64,000 nucleotides of DNA from an uncultured Clostridia bacterium (GCA_947175325.1 CAMWME010000005.1:20960-84959), one strand, 5' to 3'; counted from the first letter of the stretch, positions 48,128 to 57,338 are shown. Numbers and translations are program-made. The notes: generated by a model not told the origin, from the sequence alone.

Positions 48128-48621
48128 ACCGAAACTTCCTTGAACCTTTTTTTGTTGACGGTAATTTTTTTGTTTGGAATATCCACTTCCTCTATAACGC
48201 CCTCCGCCGCGGCAAAGCTTAATTCGCCCTTGGGGGTTTGCAAGGTGTAAATATCCGTCCTTGCGGGGGTAACCGAAATAACTTCTCCTATATCCTCACC
48301 CGAAGAAGTAACGACGGCGCAGCCCGTAAGGTCGGCAATATAAAAGCGGTCGTCGGGCAAGGGCGGCATATCTTCACGCAAGGCGTCTATATCCTTACCG
48401 CGAAGAAGCTCGGCAGCGTTCCTATCAAAGACGCCCTTTAAAGCGATATAGCCCACCTCGCCTTGTGCGCGCACGGAAAGAACGCCGTATTCCACGCCGC
48501 CTATATATACGCGCTTTAAGCCCTTTAAGTCCTCCGCGCTGTCGCAAAGCGCTTTAACCTTTACCTCGCCGCGGATACCTTGCGGCTTTAAAATCGTTGC
48601 AACCGTAAGTGTGTTTTCCAT
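48124..48621 (-). CDS. rimM: Ribosome maturation factor RimM
   Basis: MENTLTVATILKPQGIRGEVKVKAL; between trmD and khpA. Confidence 0.93.
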   Translation of the reverse strand: MENTLTVATILKPQGIRGEVKVKALCDSAEDLKGLKRVYIGGVEYGVLSVRAQGEVGYIALKGVFDRNAAELLRGKDIDALREDMPPLPDDRFYIADLTGCAVVTSSGEDIGEVISVTPARTDIYTLQTPKGELSFAAAEGVIEEVDIPNKKITVNKKRFKEVSV

Positions 48622-48671
48622 AAATTTTCCCGTAATTTTATAGTGGCGCAAACAAATTGCGCCACTAAAAA

Positions 48672-48923
48672 TTAGTTTTGATTTTCTTTAATTTCTACCG
48701 CGTAACGCTTACAGCTGCGGGGCGTGGAAGATGCGACGAGCGTTCTTAAAGCCTTGGCAATTTTGCCTTGCTTGCCGATAACTTTGCCCATATCGCTTTC
48801 GTCCAAAAGAACGGTAACCTCGATTACGTTCTCTTTTTCTTCAACCTCGTACTTGATTTGGTCCTTCTTTTCCGCAAAGGTTTCAACCACGTACTTAATT
48901 AAATCTAAAATCTTCTCATTCAT
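48672..48923 (-). CDS. khpA: KH-domain RNA-binding protein KhpA
   Basis: LDESDMGKVIGKQGKIAKALRTLV. Confidence 0.95.
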   Translation of the reverse strand: MNEKILDLIKYVVETFAEKKDQIKYEVEEKENVIEVTVLLDESDMGKVIGKQGKIAKALRTLVASSTPRSCKRYAVEIKENQN

Positions 48924-48976
48924 AAATGAACTCCCTTAGGCGCGTTAAAATAGGGATTATTGCGCCCTTCTAAAAA

Positions 48977-49273
48977 TTAGTCTTTCTTCTTTTTATCATT
49001 AGTTTTAGGAGCCGAGAGTTTTTTGCTCTGCTCCATTGCGCCAACCTTTACGAGATAGCTTTTAACCGTTTCGGTAGGCTGTACGCCCTTTGCAAGCCAA
49101 GCCTTAGCCTTTTCAACGTCGATGTTGATTTCAGCGGGGGTCTTGAGGGGGTCAACGTAACCGATTTTGTCGATATATTCGCCCGAACGCGCCTTTCTCG
49201 AATCAATAACTACTACGCGGTAGAAGGGGCTCTTCTTGTCGCCCATTCTCGTAAGTCTCATTTTAACTGCCAT
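48977..49273 (-). CDS. rpsP: 30S ribosomal protein S16
   Basis: [40 protein letters not shown]. Confidence 0.98.
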   Translation of the reverse strand: MAVKMRLTRMGDKKSPFYRVVVIDSRKARSGEYIDKIGYVDPLKTPAEINIDVEKAKAWLAKGVQPTETVKSYLVKVGAMEQSKKLSAPKTNDKKKKD

Positions 49274-49316
49274 TTTTGTTTTCTCCTGTTATATAAAAAT
49301 TTTAATTATTAATTAT

Positions 49317-50630
49317 TTAAAAAGGTAATCTTCGCTTACCGTTTCTGAACTGTTTCATCAACTGCTTCGTCTGCTCAAACTGCTTCAAAAGCTGGTTAAT
49401 CTCTTGCACGCTCGTGCCACTGCCAGCTGCAATTCTCTTCTTCCTCGAAGAGTTTATAATAGCCGGTTCAACCCTTTCCTTTTGGGTCATTGACTGGATA
49501 ATCGCCTTGGTGCGTTCTATTTTCTTCTCGTCAATGTCCTCGGCTTTAACCTTGCCGCCCATACCGGGCATCATCGCAAGCAACGCTTGGGCACCGCCCA
49601 TCTTCTTCATACTCTCGAACTGCACGAGGTAGTCCTCCAAGGTAAAGGTGTTTTCAAGCATCTTTTTCTGCATTGCCTTTGCTTGTTCTTCGGAAACTAC
49701 TTCTTGCGCCTTTTCGATAAGCGTTAAAACGTCGCCCATTCCAAGGATACGGGACGCCATTCTGTCGGGATAGAAAGGCTCTAAATCGGTCAACTTTTCG
49801 CCCACACCGATGAACTTAATGGGCTTGCCGGTTACTGCCTTTATCGAAAGGCACGCGCCGCCGCGGGTATCGCCGTCGAGCTTGGTCAAGATTACGCCCG
49901 TAACTTCAAGCCTTTCGTTAAACGTCTTTGCAACGTTTACGGCAACTTGTCCCATCATGCTGTCGACGGTGAGAAGTATCTCTGAGACGTCAACCGACTT
50001 TTTGATATTTTCGAGCTCTTGCATCAACGGCTCGTCGATTTCAAGTCTGCCCGCCGTATCTATAACTACCGTATCGTAGCCCATCGAGCGCGCGTATTCA
50101 ACCGCCTCTTTCGCGGTCTTAACGGGGTTCTGCGTGCCCTTTTCGAACACTTCCGCACCCGCTTTGCCGCCGACTACTTTAAGCTGGTTAATCGCCGCGG
50201 GGCGGTAAATATCGCACCCGACCAAAAGGGGCTTTTTGCCGCTCTTTTTTAAGTTTACGGCAAGCTTGCCGCACATAGTGGTTTTGCCTGCGCCTTGCAA
50301 GCCGCACATCATAATAACCGTGGGGGGCTTGGGGGATATATTCAGCTTTTGGTTGGTAGAACCCATCAACGCGATAAGTTCTTCGTTTACGATTTTAATA
50401 ACTTGCTGTGCGGGGTTAAGGCTTTTTAAAATTTCTTGCCCGACCGCCTTTTCGGAAACCTCACGGCAGAACTCTTTGGCGACTTGAATGTTGACGTCGG
50501 CCTCCAAAAGAGCGACGCGCACCTCGCGCATAGCCGTTTTAATTTCAAGCTCGGTAAGTCTGCCGCGCTTCGTAAGCTTGGAAAATATGTGGTTTAATCT
50601 TTCAGACAGTGATGAAAACGCGCCCATCAT
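49317..50630 (-). CDS. ffh: Signal recognition particle protein Ffh
   Basis: MCGLQGAGKTTMCGKLA; DTAGRLEIDEPLM; LTKLDGDTRGGACLS; C-terminal M domain. Confidence 0.98.
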   Translation of the reverse strand: MMGAFSSLSERLNHIFSKLTKRGRLTELEIKTAMREVRVALLEADVNIQVAKEFCREVSEKAVGQEILKSLNPAQQVIKIVNEELIALMGSTNQKLNISPKPPTVIMMCGLQGAGKTTMCGKLAVNLKKSGKKPLLVGCDIYRPAAINQLKVVGGKAGAEVFEKGTQNPVKTAKEAVEYARSMGYDTVVIDTAGRLEIDEPLMQELENIKKSVDVSEILLTVDSMMGQVAVNVAKTFNERLEVTGVILTKLDGDTRGGACLSIKAVTGKPIKFIGVGEKLTDLEPFYPDRMASRILGMGDVLTLIEKAQEVVSEEQAKAMQKKMLENTFTLEDYLVQFESMKKMGGAQALLAMMPGMGGKVKAEDIDEKKIERTKAIIQSMTQKERVEPAIINSSRKKRIAAGSGTSVQEINQLLKQFEQTKQLMKQFRNGKRRLPF

Positions 50631-50977
50631 ACCTCCTTATCGAGTATAGCCAACAGATTTGCAATATCTTGAGTATATTCGGGGTGAGCGTGCATAAAGC
50701 CTTCCGCCCACTTGCCTATATCGGTTGCCGCAAACGAAACCCGCAAGCTGATTTCACTCAGTTTTTTGACAAAGCCCAACTTTTCTTCGTATTCTTCAAG
50801 CTGTTTTTTACAAGTTTTCAAACACTCGGAAACGCCTTGCCTCGTTATTCCCTTCTCGTCTGCGATTTCCGAAAGGGTCAAATCGAGGTTGAAATACATA
50901 TCCGTTATCTCTTGCTGGGTGGGCGTTAAAAGCCCGCGGTATGCGTCCCACAGCGCTATAAAAGAAACTTTGTCCAT
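50627..50977 (-). CDS. ylxM: YlxM family DNA-binding/SRP-associated protein
   Basis: LLTPTQQEITDMYFNLDLTLSEIADEKGITRQGVSECLKTCKKQLEEYEEKL; overlaps ffh. Confidence 0.92.
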   Translation of the reverse strand: MDKVSFIALWDAYRGLLTPTQQEITDMYFNLDLTLSEIADEKGITRQGVSECLKTCKKQLEEYEEKLGFVKKLSEISLRVSFAATDIGKWAEGFMHAHPEYTQDIANLLAILDKEV

Positions 50978-51132
50978 AGTTTTTACCGTTTTATTTTACA
51001 ACGGCCGTTTAGCTTTGTCAAGTATTTTTACTTTACAATGCGACGCAATTTTAAGTAATTTTATAACGAATTTAACAATAAAATTTAGTTTTTAACAAAT
51101 AACTTGTCAAAAAATACGCAAAAGTCTTTAAA

Positions 51133-51161
51133 TTGACTTAAATTTTTCAATATGATAGAAT
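51133..51161 (+). promoter_or_regulatory. Sigma-A-type promoter
   Basis: TTGACT (51133-51138), 17 bp, TAGAAT (51156-51161). Confidence 0.7.
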
Positions 51162-51187
51162 TTAACACGTTAAGGGAGTTACGACCT

Positions 51188-51418
51188 ATGAGTAGAGAAA
51201 TTAACCATATTCTTTACGACACTGCGTCCTCCACCGTAGATAAAAAATTTACATACGGTAAACCCGGCGACCCGGACGGCTATGAAGAGACTTTGTATAT
51301 AACGAGCGACGGAAAGTACTTTATCTACACCAACGGCGGACCACTGTCAAAATATCCAACAGAAAACATCACGCCTATCGAGCGTGAAGACGTAAAGCAT
51401 TGGATGCTCTCCAGATAA
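51188..51418 (+). CDS. Hypothetical 76-aa protein
   Basis: Start at 51188 (MSREINHILYDTASS...); AAGGGAG-type SD upstream; own promoter and terminator. Confidence 0.7.
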   Translation: MSREINHILYDTASSTVDKKFTYGKPGDPDGYEETLYITSDGKYFIYTNGGPLSKYPTENITPIEREDVKHWMLSR

Positions 51419-51423
51419 ATCAA

Positions 51424-51462
51424 AACGAAAGCCGCGCGGCAATTACACCGCGCGGCTTTAAT
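51424..51462. terminator. Bidirectional terminator-like hairpin
   Basis: aaagccgcgcggcaattacaccgcgcggctttaattt. Confidence 0.75.
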
Positions 51463-52929
51463 TTATTTATTAACTTCCTCACCTACGCCAAGGTTTTCCG
51501 CCAAAGGCGTATCAGTAGTCTCACCACCGTCGGGTGCGGGAGCTTCTCCGCCGCCTTCACCCGATTCGGGCAACTGCTTGTTTTTGTCCTTGCCGTACAA
51601 AACCTTTAAAAGTATGGGCGTTAAGATAGACGAAACCAAAATCAAAAGTACCGTCATTATCATAAATTCTTGCGGCAGCGCACTTGCTCCAAGAGCTTCG
51701 TTCGTAACGGTTGCCGTAACGATAAGCGCAACCTCGCCGCGCGCCATCATTCCAACGCCCGCGATTGCACTTTCGCGCCAGTTATATTTAAATCCTTTGG
51801 CAACCGCGCCGCAACCGACGATTTTTCCTATCAGTCCCATCAGAACCGCAAGCACGGCAAATAACAGTACTTTCGGGTCAAGCCCCGCAAAAGATATGCT
51901 TGAAATTCCGATATTCGCAAAGAATACGGGTGCAAACATAGTGTAGGTGTTTACTTCTATCTTGCTGTTCGTATAAGCGCTTGCGCGGTGTACCGTTGAA
52001 AGCACAACGCCCGCGAGGAACGCGCCCGTTATATCCGCAACGCCGAAAATTTCTTCGGCAGCCCAGCTGTAAATAAAGCATACCGCAAGCGAGAAAACGG
52101 GGATACGGCGGGTCGTGGGCCATTTCTTGTCGAGCCATTTGAAAAGATAAGAAACGCCGAAGCCTAACCCGATAGCCACTACGAAGAACGCAACTATCAT
52201 AATAAGCGTTCCCCACCACTGCGCTTTGAAAGACGCAAAATCCGTAACCGGTACGGGGTCGCCCGCGCTTGCCTTTGCAATACCCGTAACAACGGACAAA
52301 AGCACTATGCCGATAACGTCGTCGATAATCGCCGCGGAAACGATAGTAGTGCCGAGCTTGGTATTGATTTTGCCGAGCTCCTTCAAAACCGAAACGGTTA
52401 TGGCAACGGAAGTCGCCGTAAGAATAGTACCTATGAAAATGCTGCGGTAAATATTTGCGGTTTCGTTAAAACCGAGCCCGATATTTCCGAAAGGCATTGA
52501 AATTGCGAAACCGAGTATAAGCGGAACTACGACGCCCGCGCACGCAATGAGTATTGCGGCAACACCCGTCTTTTTAAGGTCTTGAAGATTCGTTTCAAGC
52601 CCCGTAGAGAACATTAACAAAAGAACGCCGATTTTCGAGAATATTTCAAGCCCGTCTTTTCCTAACGAGAAAGTTTCTTCTCCGTTAGAGTTCAAGAGGA
52701 ACAGCGAAGTGTACTCCGCGCCGTTGCTCTTATCAACGCCTATAAGCGAGAATCCGCAAAGCTCGCCGAAGATTGCGGGACCAATCAAAATGCCGGCGAT
52801 AATGTAGCCGAGAACTTGAGGAAGCCCGATTTTTCTGAATATCAAACCGAAAACTTTTGTAAACAACAAGATTAAGGCAAGTATTACAACGAAGCCTAAA
52901 CCCGAGTCGATAGCAAATATACCTTTCAT
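51463..52929 (-). CDS. Cation:proton antiporter (CPA2/Kef-like)
   Basis: MKGIFAIDSGLGFVVILALILLFTKVFGLIFRKIGLPQVLGYIIAGILIGP; SD AGGAGA upstream of 52929. Confidence 0.92.
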   Translation of the reverse strand: MKGIFAIDSGLGFVVILALILLFTKVFGLIFRKIGLPQVLGYIIAGILIGPAIFGELCGFSLIGVDKSNGAEYTSLFLLNSNGEETFSLGKDGLEIFSKIGVLLLMFSTGLETNLQDLKKTGVAAILIACAGVVVPLILGFAISMPFGNIGLGFNETANIYRSIFIGTILTATSVAITVSVLKELGKINTKLGTTIVSAAIIDDVIGIVLLSVVTGIAKASAGDPVPVTDFASFKAQWWGTLIMIVAFFVVAIGLGFGVSYLFKWLDKKWPTTRRIPVFSLAVCFIYSWAAEEIFGVADITGAFLAGVVLSTVHRASAYTNSKIEVNTYTMFAPVFFANIGISSISFAGLDPKVLLFAVLAVLMGLIGKIVGCGAVAKGFKYNWRESAIAGVGMMARGEVALIVTATVTNEALGASALPQEFMIMTVLLILVSSILTPILLKVLYGKDKNKQLPESGEGGGEAPAPDGGETTDTPLAENLGVGEEVNK

Positions 52930-53014
52930 ATTTATCTCCTGTTTTTCCGTTCGATACATTATAGCATACAAAAATTGGAAATGCTAATTTTTTTAAATTT
53001 TTTTTAAAAAGGGG

Positions 53015-53042
53015 TTGACATTTTAAAAATCTATGGTACAAT
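53015..53042 (+). promoter_or_regulatory. Sigma-A promoter of the candidate ncRNA
   Basis: TTGACA (53015-53020), 16 bp, TACAAT (53037-53042). Confidence 0.8.
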
Positions 53043-53047
53043 GAAGT

Positions 53048-53433
53048 CAGAAAAAGAAAATAACTTACAAAAAATGTTAGGTACCAACATTAATACGAGG
53101 TAAGCTATATGAAGGATACGTAGCCGCGAAAGCGGGTCAAGGTTATTTTCGGCGGTATGCTCCGCCTCTATATGATAAGGAACTTTATTAAGGAATTTTA
53201 TTTTGGGAGGTAAGACCAATGGGTACTTGCACCGGAATAAAGAAAGAAAAAGGTAGGTAAACTCCAATGTACCACTTTACGGGTGAAATCTGATTCCTTA
53301 GGCGTGTACGTTTTGCAGACTGTCGTTCTGCGCGGTTTAAACCGGTAAGGCTTAATGCCCCGCTGTGGAAGCGATTTCAAAAAGCAAAATTTAATAAAAT
53401 CTCCCCGTGCCGACGCATTGGCACGGGGTTTAT
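53048..53433 (+). ncRNA. Candidate ~385 nt structured non-coding RNA, family not recognised
   Basis: Strong promoter and intrinsic terminator bracket sequence with no credible ORF; many hairpins incl. ccgc-gaaa-gcgg, ggcgg..ccgcc, and a long-range GAAATC..TTCC/GGAA..GATTTC helix. Confidence 0.55.
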
Positions 53434-53439
53434 TTTTTT
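53403..53439 (+). terminator. Intrinsic terminator of the candidate ncRNA
   Basis: ccccgtgcc-gacgcatt-ggcacgggg-tttattttttt. Confidence 0.88.
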
Positions 53440-53462
53440 CTCCCTCCACTCCTTTCAATTAA

Positions 53463-53491
53463 TTGACAGCGCACAGTATTTATAATATAAT
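53463..53491 (+). promoter_or_regulatory. Promoter of the TPP-like leader
   Basis: TTGACA (53463-53468), 17 bp, TATAAT (53486-53491). Confidence 0.8.
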
Positions 53492-53510
53492 TTTTTTACA
53501 ATAAATTAAA

Positions 53511-53732
53511 TACCGTCGGGGGTGCCCGTATATACGAACGCAGATTAAGCGGCAATAGCTCGTGCAGATACGAGTAGGTCGCGGAGCGCGCGGCTTTTGT
53601 AAGGGAGTTTACTATGGCGTAAATGACCGCAACAAAAACGCAAGCGCGACAAAGAGATGCGAAGTATATGCGCGAGCTGAGATTATACCCTTTGAATCGG
53701 CAACGTAATGGTTGAGCGATAGCGCAAAGAGA
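53511..53732 (+). ncRNA. Divergent TPP (THI-box) riboswitch with a ~128 nt structured insertion in P3
   Basis: GGGGGTGCC (53518) ... GCTGAGATTATACCCTTTGAA (53676) ... CAAC-GTAATG-GTTG; P3 ends CGTATATAC/GTATATGCG pair; upstream of a ThiT-like gene. Confidence 0.78.
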
Positions 53733-53797
53733 TTTTTCTTTCGTCCCCGTATTTTTGCGCGGGCGATTTTTATTTTCGGCGGTAGAAGGAGTTTTTT

Positions 53798-55027
53798 ATG
53801 TTTCTTGCACACCTTGCAAGCTCGTTCTTCGACCGCATAAAGCACGAAAACGGGCAGAAGTACTATCTGTACTCGGAAGTATGGACGGAATACGCGCAAA
53901 GCCTTTTGAACCAAGTATTCTTCTATACCGCGATTGCCCTCGTTGCAATACTTATTGCAGTGGGGCTACTCGTTCACCTCAAAAAGCCCGAGGCGTTTAA
54001 AGGCTTTAAAAACGCTTGCGTGGGCATTGCTTGCGGTTTTGCGATTACAGTAATCGTGAGTATGTTCGCCCTCGAATACGCGAAGATTGCCGAAAAGGGC
54101 TACGCGGAATATCCCGAAATTTTAGGGCTGGTGCTTATCCCCTTTACCGTCCTCGGCGGCGTTGCAGTGCTCGGAATTGCCGCGGCGTATATATCCTCAC
54201 TGTTCGATAAAAAGGCGTTTAAAATAACTTGCATGACCTCTGCATGCCTGTTCCTTGCGGCGTTTATTGCAACCTTCGTTTGCCTTGCCGTTTACTCGGC
54301 ACACGGCACTGCGGAGGACAACAACGGCGCGGTGATTACCCTTACCGAAAACGCAGTTTTATACGTTTGCTCGGCCGTAATTATTGCTGCAATAGTTTTG
54401 GTTGCGGTATTCGTCGGCAGAAACGAAAAGCGCGGGTTCGACAGTAAATCCATTTCCTACGCGGCGGTGTGCATTGCAATGAGCTTTGCGCTCTCCTACA
54501 TAAAGCCCATCGACTTGCCCCAAGGCGGTTCGGTTACGCCCGCGTCGCTTTTGCCACTTATGATTTACGCCTACATTTTCGGCGTAAGAAAGGGCGTTTT
54601 GGCGGGACTCGTTTACGGCACCTTGCAAGCCGTGCAAGACCCGTGGATTATCCACCCCGCGCAGTTCCTTTTGGACTATCCCCTCGCCTTCACCGCTATG
54701 GGCTTGGCGGGCACCTTCACGAAAATCAAGAAGCTTGACAAGCTCCCCCAAGTGCAGTTTGCCCTCGGCGCGGTTTGCGCTGCCACACTCCGTTTTGCGT
54801 GCCACACCCTTTCGGGCGTGTTCGCGTTCTCGGAATACTCCACGCTCGACAACGTATGGATTTACAGCCTCGGTTACAACTCGTTCGTGTTCGTCGACGC
54901 GCTCGTGTGCATAGTCGTGGGCGTGATAATCTTCTCGGTAAAGCCTTTCGTAAGACAGCTTAAAGCAATTCAAGCCAACGCGCTCGTTAAACCCAAACCC
55001 GTTGAAACGACACCCGAAGAAAACTGA
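53798..55027 (+). CDS. ThiT-like ECF S component with a ~215 aa membrane N-terminal extension
   Basis: C-terminal half MSFALSYIKPIDLPQGGSVTPASLLPLMIYAYIFGVRKGVLAGLVYGTLQAVQDPWIIHPAQFLLDYPLAFTAMGLAG is ThiT-like. Confidence 0.88.
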   Translation: MFLAHLASSFFDRIKHENGQKYYLYSEVWTEYAQSLLNQVFFYTAIALVAILIAVGLLVHLKKPEAFKGFKNACVGIACGFAITVIVSMFALEYAKIAEKGYAEYPEILGLVLIPFTVLGGVAVLGIAAAYISSLFDKKAFKITCMTSACLFLAAFIATFVCLAVYSAHGTAEDNNGAVITLTENAVLYVCSAVIIAAIVLVAVFVGRNEKRGFDSKSISYAAVCIAMSFALSYIKPIDLPQGGSVTPASLLPLMIYAYIFGVRKGVLAGLVYGTLQAVQDPWIIHPAQFLLDYPLAFTAMGLAGTFTKIKKLDKLPQVQFALGAVCAATLRFACHTLSGVFAFSEYSTLDNVWIYSLGYNSFVFVDALVCIVVGVIIFSVKPFVRQLKAIQANALVKPKPVETTPEEN

Positions 55028-55031
55028 AATT

Positions 55032-55066
55032 AAAAAGCCCGACGGCGTTGCCGTCGGGCTTTTTTA
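55032..55066. terminator. Bidirectional intrinsic terminator
   Basis: aaaaagcccgacggcgttgccgtcgggctttttt. Confidence 0.85.
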
Positions 55067-56203
55067 GCATCTAGCAAATTGTAATATATCCACCACTACC
55101 GCAAAGACGAGTATCAGCACGAAGCCGACTGCGTGAATAATCGCCTCTATCTTTCGCGGCACGGGTTTTCGGAAAACCCACTCTATCAAACAGAAAATAA
55201 CTTTACTGCCGTCAAGCGCGGGTATCGGCAATAGGTTGAACACCGCAAGGTTTACGCCTATATACGCCGCAATTTCAAAGAAGGACTGCACGCTTTGGGT
55301 CGCAATTTCGGAAGTAAGTTTTATGGTCGTAACGGGTCCGCCCATTGCGCTTAAACCTAAGTTGCCGGTAAGCAGTTCGCCCAAAATCTTGAAAATCGTT
55401 CCCGCGATTTTAAAGGAATATACGAACGAGCCGCCTATCGTTTGGAAGAACCCCAAGCGGTAATTGTCCGCAGATAGGTTCCAATAAGTGCCGTCGTCGC
55501 GCTGAACGGTGCCTATGCCGAGGGCGCGCCACAGCTTGCTCGTTTCGTTAGAATTTTGAAAGTCGCAGTTAGCGCGAAGCCGAACGGGTTGCGTTATTTC
55601 CTCACCGTCACGGTAAACGAGAATAGGAACGGTGTCCTCGTCCGTCTTTCCTTTAAGCGCGGACATCATATCGGTTACGAGGTAAATCCGTTTGCCGTTC
55701 ACTTCCAAAATCAAATCGCCCGCTTCAAGGCTGTGCCCCTCGTATTTTTGGTACTGCGCGGCGGTTTCCTCCGTGCCCCAGTCAATGCCGCCCACTTTAT
55801 AGACTTGCTGACCGAACGCAAACATAGACACGATTATTAAAAGCAGCGCCAAAAGATAATTCATCAACGGGCCGGCAAGCAGAACGATAATTCTTTTCCA
55901 CGGCGCCTTTGCGGTGAAGCTGTCCTTACTCTCTTCTCCGTTTACGCCGTCCTCGCCGTCGAACCCGCAAAACCCGCCAAGCGGCAAAAGACGGATAGAA
56001 AACTCCTCCTTTTCTTCGCTTGGCTTGTGTGCAAAAAGCTTTGGTCCGAAGCCTATCGCAAACTCGTTGATTTTAAATTTTAACGCTTTACCCGCGAGAT
56101 AATGCCCGAACTCGTGCACGGTTATCATTACGAGCAATATGAGTATTGCAAGCAACACCGAGCCTATCGTGGACAAGACCGAGGAAACTGAAAGTAAACC
56201 CAT
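55064..56203 (-). CDS. rseP: Site-2 protease RseP
   Basis: VMITVHEFGHYLAGKALKFKINEFAIGFGPKLF; NLLPIPALDGSKV. Confidence 0.96.
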   Translation of the reverse strand: MGLLSVSSVLSTIGSVLLAILILLVMITVHEFGHYLAGKALKFKINEFAIGFGPKLFAHKPSEEKEEFSIRLLPLGGFCGFDGEDGVNGEESKDSFTAKAPWKRIIVLLAGPLMNYLLALLLIIVSMFAFGQQVYKVGGIDWGTEETAAQYQKYEGHSLEAGDLILEVNGKRIYLVTDMMSALKGKTDEDTVPILVYRDGEEITQPVRLRANCDFQNSNETSKLWRALGIGTVQRDDGTYWNLSADNYRLGFFQTIGGSFVYSFKIAGTIFKILGELLTGNLGLSAMGGPVTTIKLTSEIATQSVQSFFEIAAYIGVNLAVFNLLPIPALDGSKVIFCLIEWVFRKPVPRKIEAIIHAVGFVLILVFAVVVDILQFARC

Positions 56204-56234
56204 TTATCCCTTTATCCGCGGCTTTCGGCGCGGA

Positions 56235-57338
56235 TTATTTTGAAATTTTAAATATGAATTTTTGCGCCTTCCAACGCGCGGTGCGGTCGACCTCTTCAAG
56301 CTGTTTATAGCTAACGAGCTCGTCGCGCACGGTCGTGGAAAGCACGTGCTCAATCGTAGCGTGAATATCGGTGAATTTAATTTTACCGTCCAAGAACGCT
56401 TTAACCGCAACCTCGTCCGCCGCGTTTAAAGCGCAAGGCAAGGTGCCCCCCTCTTTGCCGCAGTTAACCGCCAAATCAAACAGCGGGTACTGCTTTTTAG
56501 TCATAGGTATAAACTCGACGGAAAGCGCCTTTTTAAAGCTTAAAGGCTGCGCCGCGGTAGTCATATGCTTGGGGTAAGTAAGCGCCATCTGAACGGGTAT
56601 TTGCATATCGGGCGTACCCATCTGCGCCAAGAGCCCGCCGTCGGCAAACTCCACGAGGGAATGCACTACGCTGGTGGGCTGAATGACCGTCTCTATCTTG
56701 GAATAGGGCGCGTTGTAAAGCTCGTGCGCCTCGATAACCTCGTAGCCCTTGTTTAAAAGGGTTGCACAGTCGATAGTGATTTTTTTGCCCATCTGCCAAG
56801 TGGGGTGGTTTAAAGCTTGCTTGGGCGTTACCTTTTCAAGTTGTTCTAAGGTGTAGCCTCTGAAGGGTCCGCCGCTCGCCGTTAAAATAAGCTTTTTAAA
56901 CGACGCCTCCCTATCGAAGTTTAGGCACTGCCAAATTGCCGAATGCTCGCTGTCAACGGGGATGATTTCCGCACCGTGGGTTTTGGCAAGCCTTCTTACT
57001 AGCTCGCCGCCGCACACCAAGGTTTCCTTGTTTGCAAGCGCAAGTGTTTTGCCCGCCTTGATAGCCCTAATGCTGTATTCCAGCCCCGCAAATCCGCTTA
57101 CCGCGTTAAATACGATATCCGCGTCTGCGTATTCCGCAACCTTTAAAGCCTTTGCTTTGCTTTTGGAGGCCACTGCATAAAGCTCGGGGGAAAACTCCTT
57201 TACTTGCTGAGTGAACTCCTTGGACTCGCTGTAAGCGCACATAGCAACGATTTTAAAGCTGTTGGGGTGGCGGCGCACAGCGTTTAGAACTTGTACGCCT
57301 ATTGAGCCGGTCGAACCTAATAAAGCAATCTTTTTCAT
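56235..57338 (-). CDS. dxr: 1-deoxy-D-xylulose-5-phosphate reductoisomerase
   Basis: MKKIALLGSTGSIGVQVLNAV; LANKETLVCGG; PVDSEHSAIWQCL. Confidence 0.98.
   Translation of the reverse strand: MKKIALLGSTGSIGVQVLNAVRRHPNSFKIVAMCAYSESKEFTQQVKEFSPELYAVASKSKAKALKVAEYADADIVFNAVSGFAGLEYSIRAIKAGKTLALANKETLVCGGELVRRLAKTHGAEIIPVDSEHSAIWQCLNFDREASFKKLILTASGGPFRGYTLEQLEKVTPKQALNHPTWQMGKKITIDCATLLNKGYEVIEAHELYNAPYSKIETVIQPTSVVHSLVEFADGGLLAQMGTPDMQIPVQMALTYPKHMTTAAQPLSFKKALSVEFIPMTKKQYPLFDLAVNCGKEGGTLPCALNAADEVAVKAFLDGKIKFTDIHATIEHVLSTTVRDELVSYKQLEEVDRTARWKAQKFIFKISK

Noticed and set aside
50320-50345. GGGGGCTTGGGGGATATATTC in ffh as a motif copy
   Set aside because: Lacks the TAACG block and the right order of segments.
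53048-53433. Identification of the 385 nt transcript as RNase P RNA, tmRNA, SRP RNA or a cobalamin/M-box riboswitch
   Set aside because: No GAGGAAAGUCC (RNase P), no tRNA-like ends or tag ORF (tmRNA), no GGUCAGG..GGAAGNAGCA (SRP); fragments like GGGTGAAATCTGATTCC and GGTAAGCTATATGAAGGATAC only superficially resemble cobalamin or M-box segments.
54359-54973. Minus-strand 204-aa ORF
   Set aside because: Antisense to the ThiT-like gene, with compositionally odd His/Arg/Glu-rich translation.
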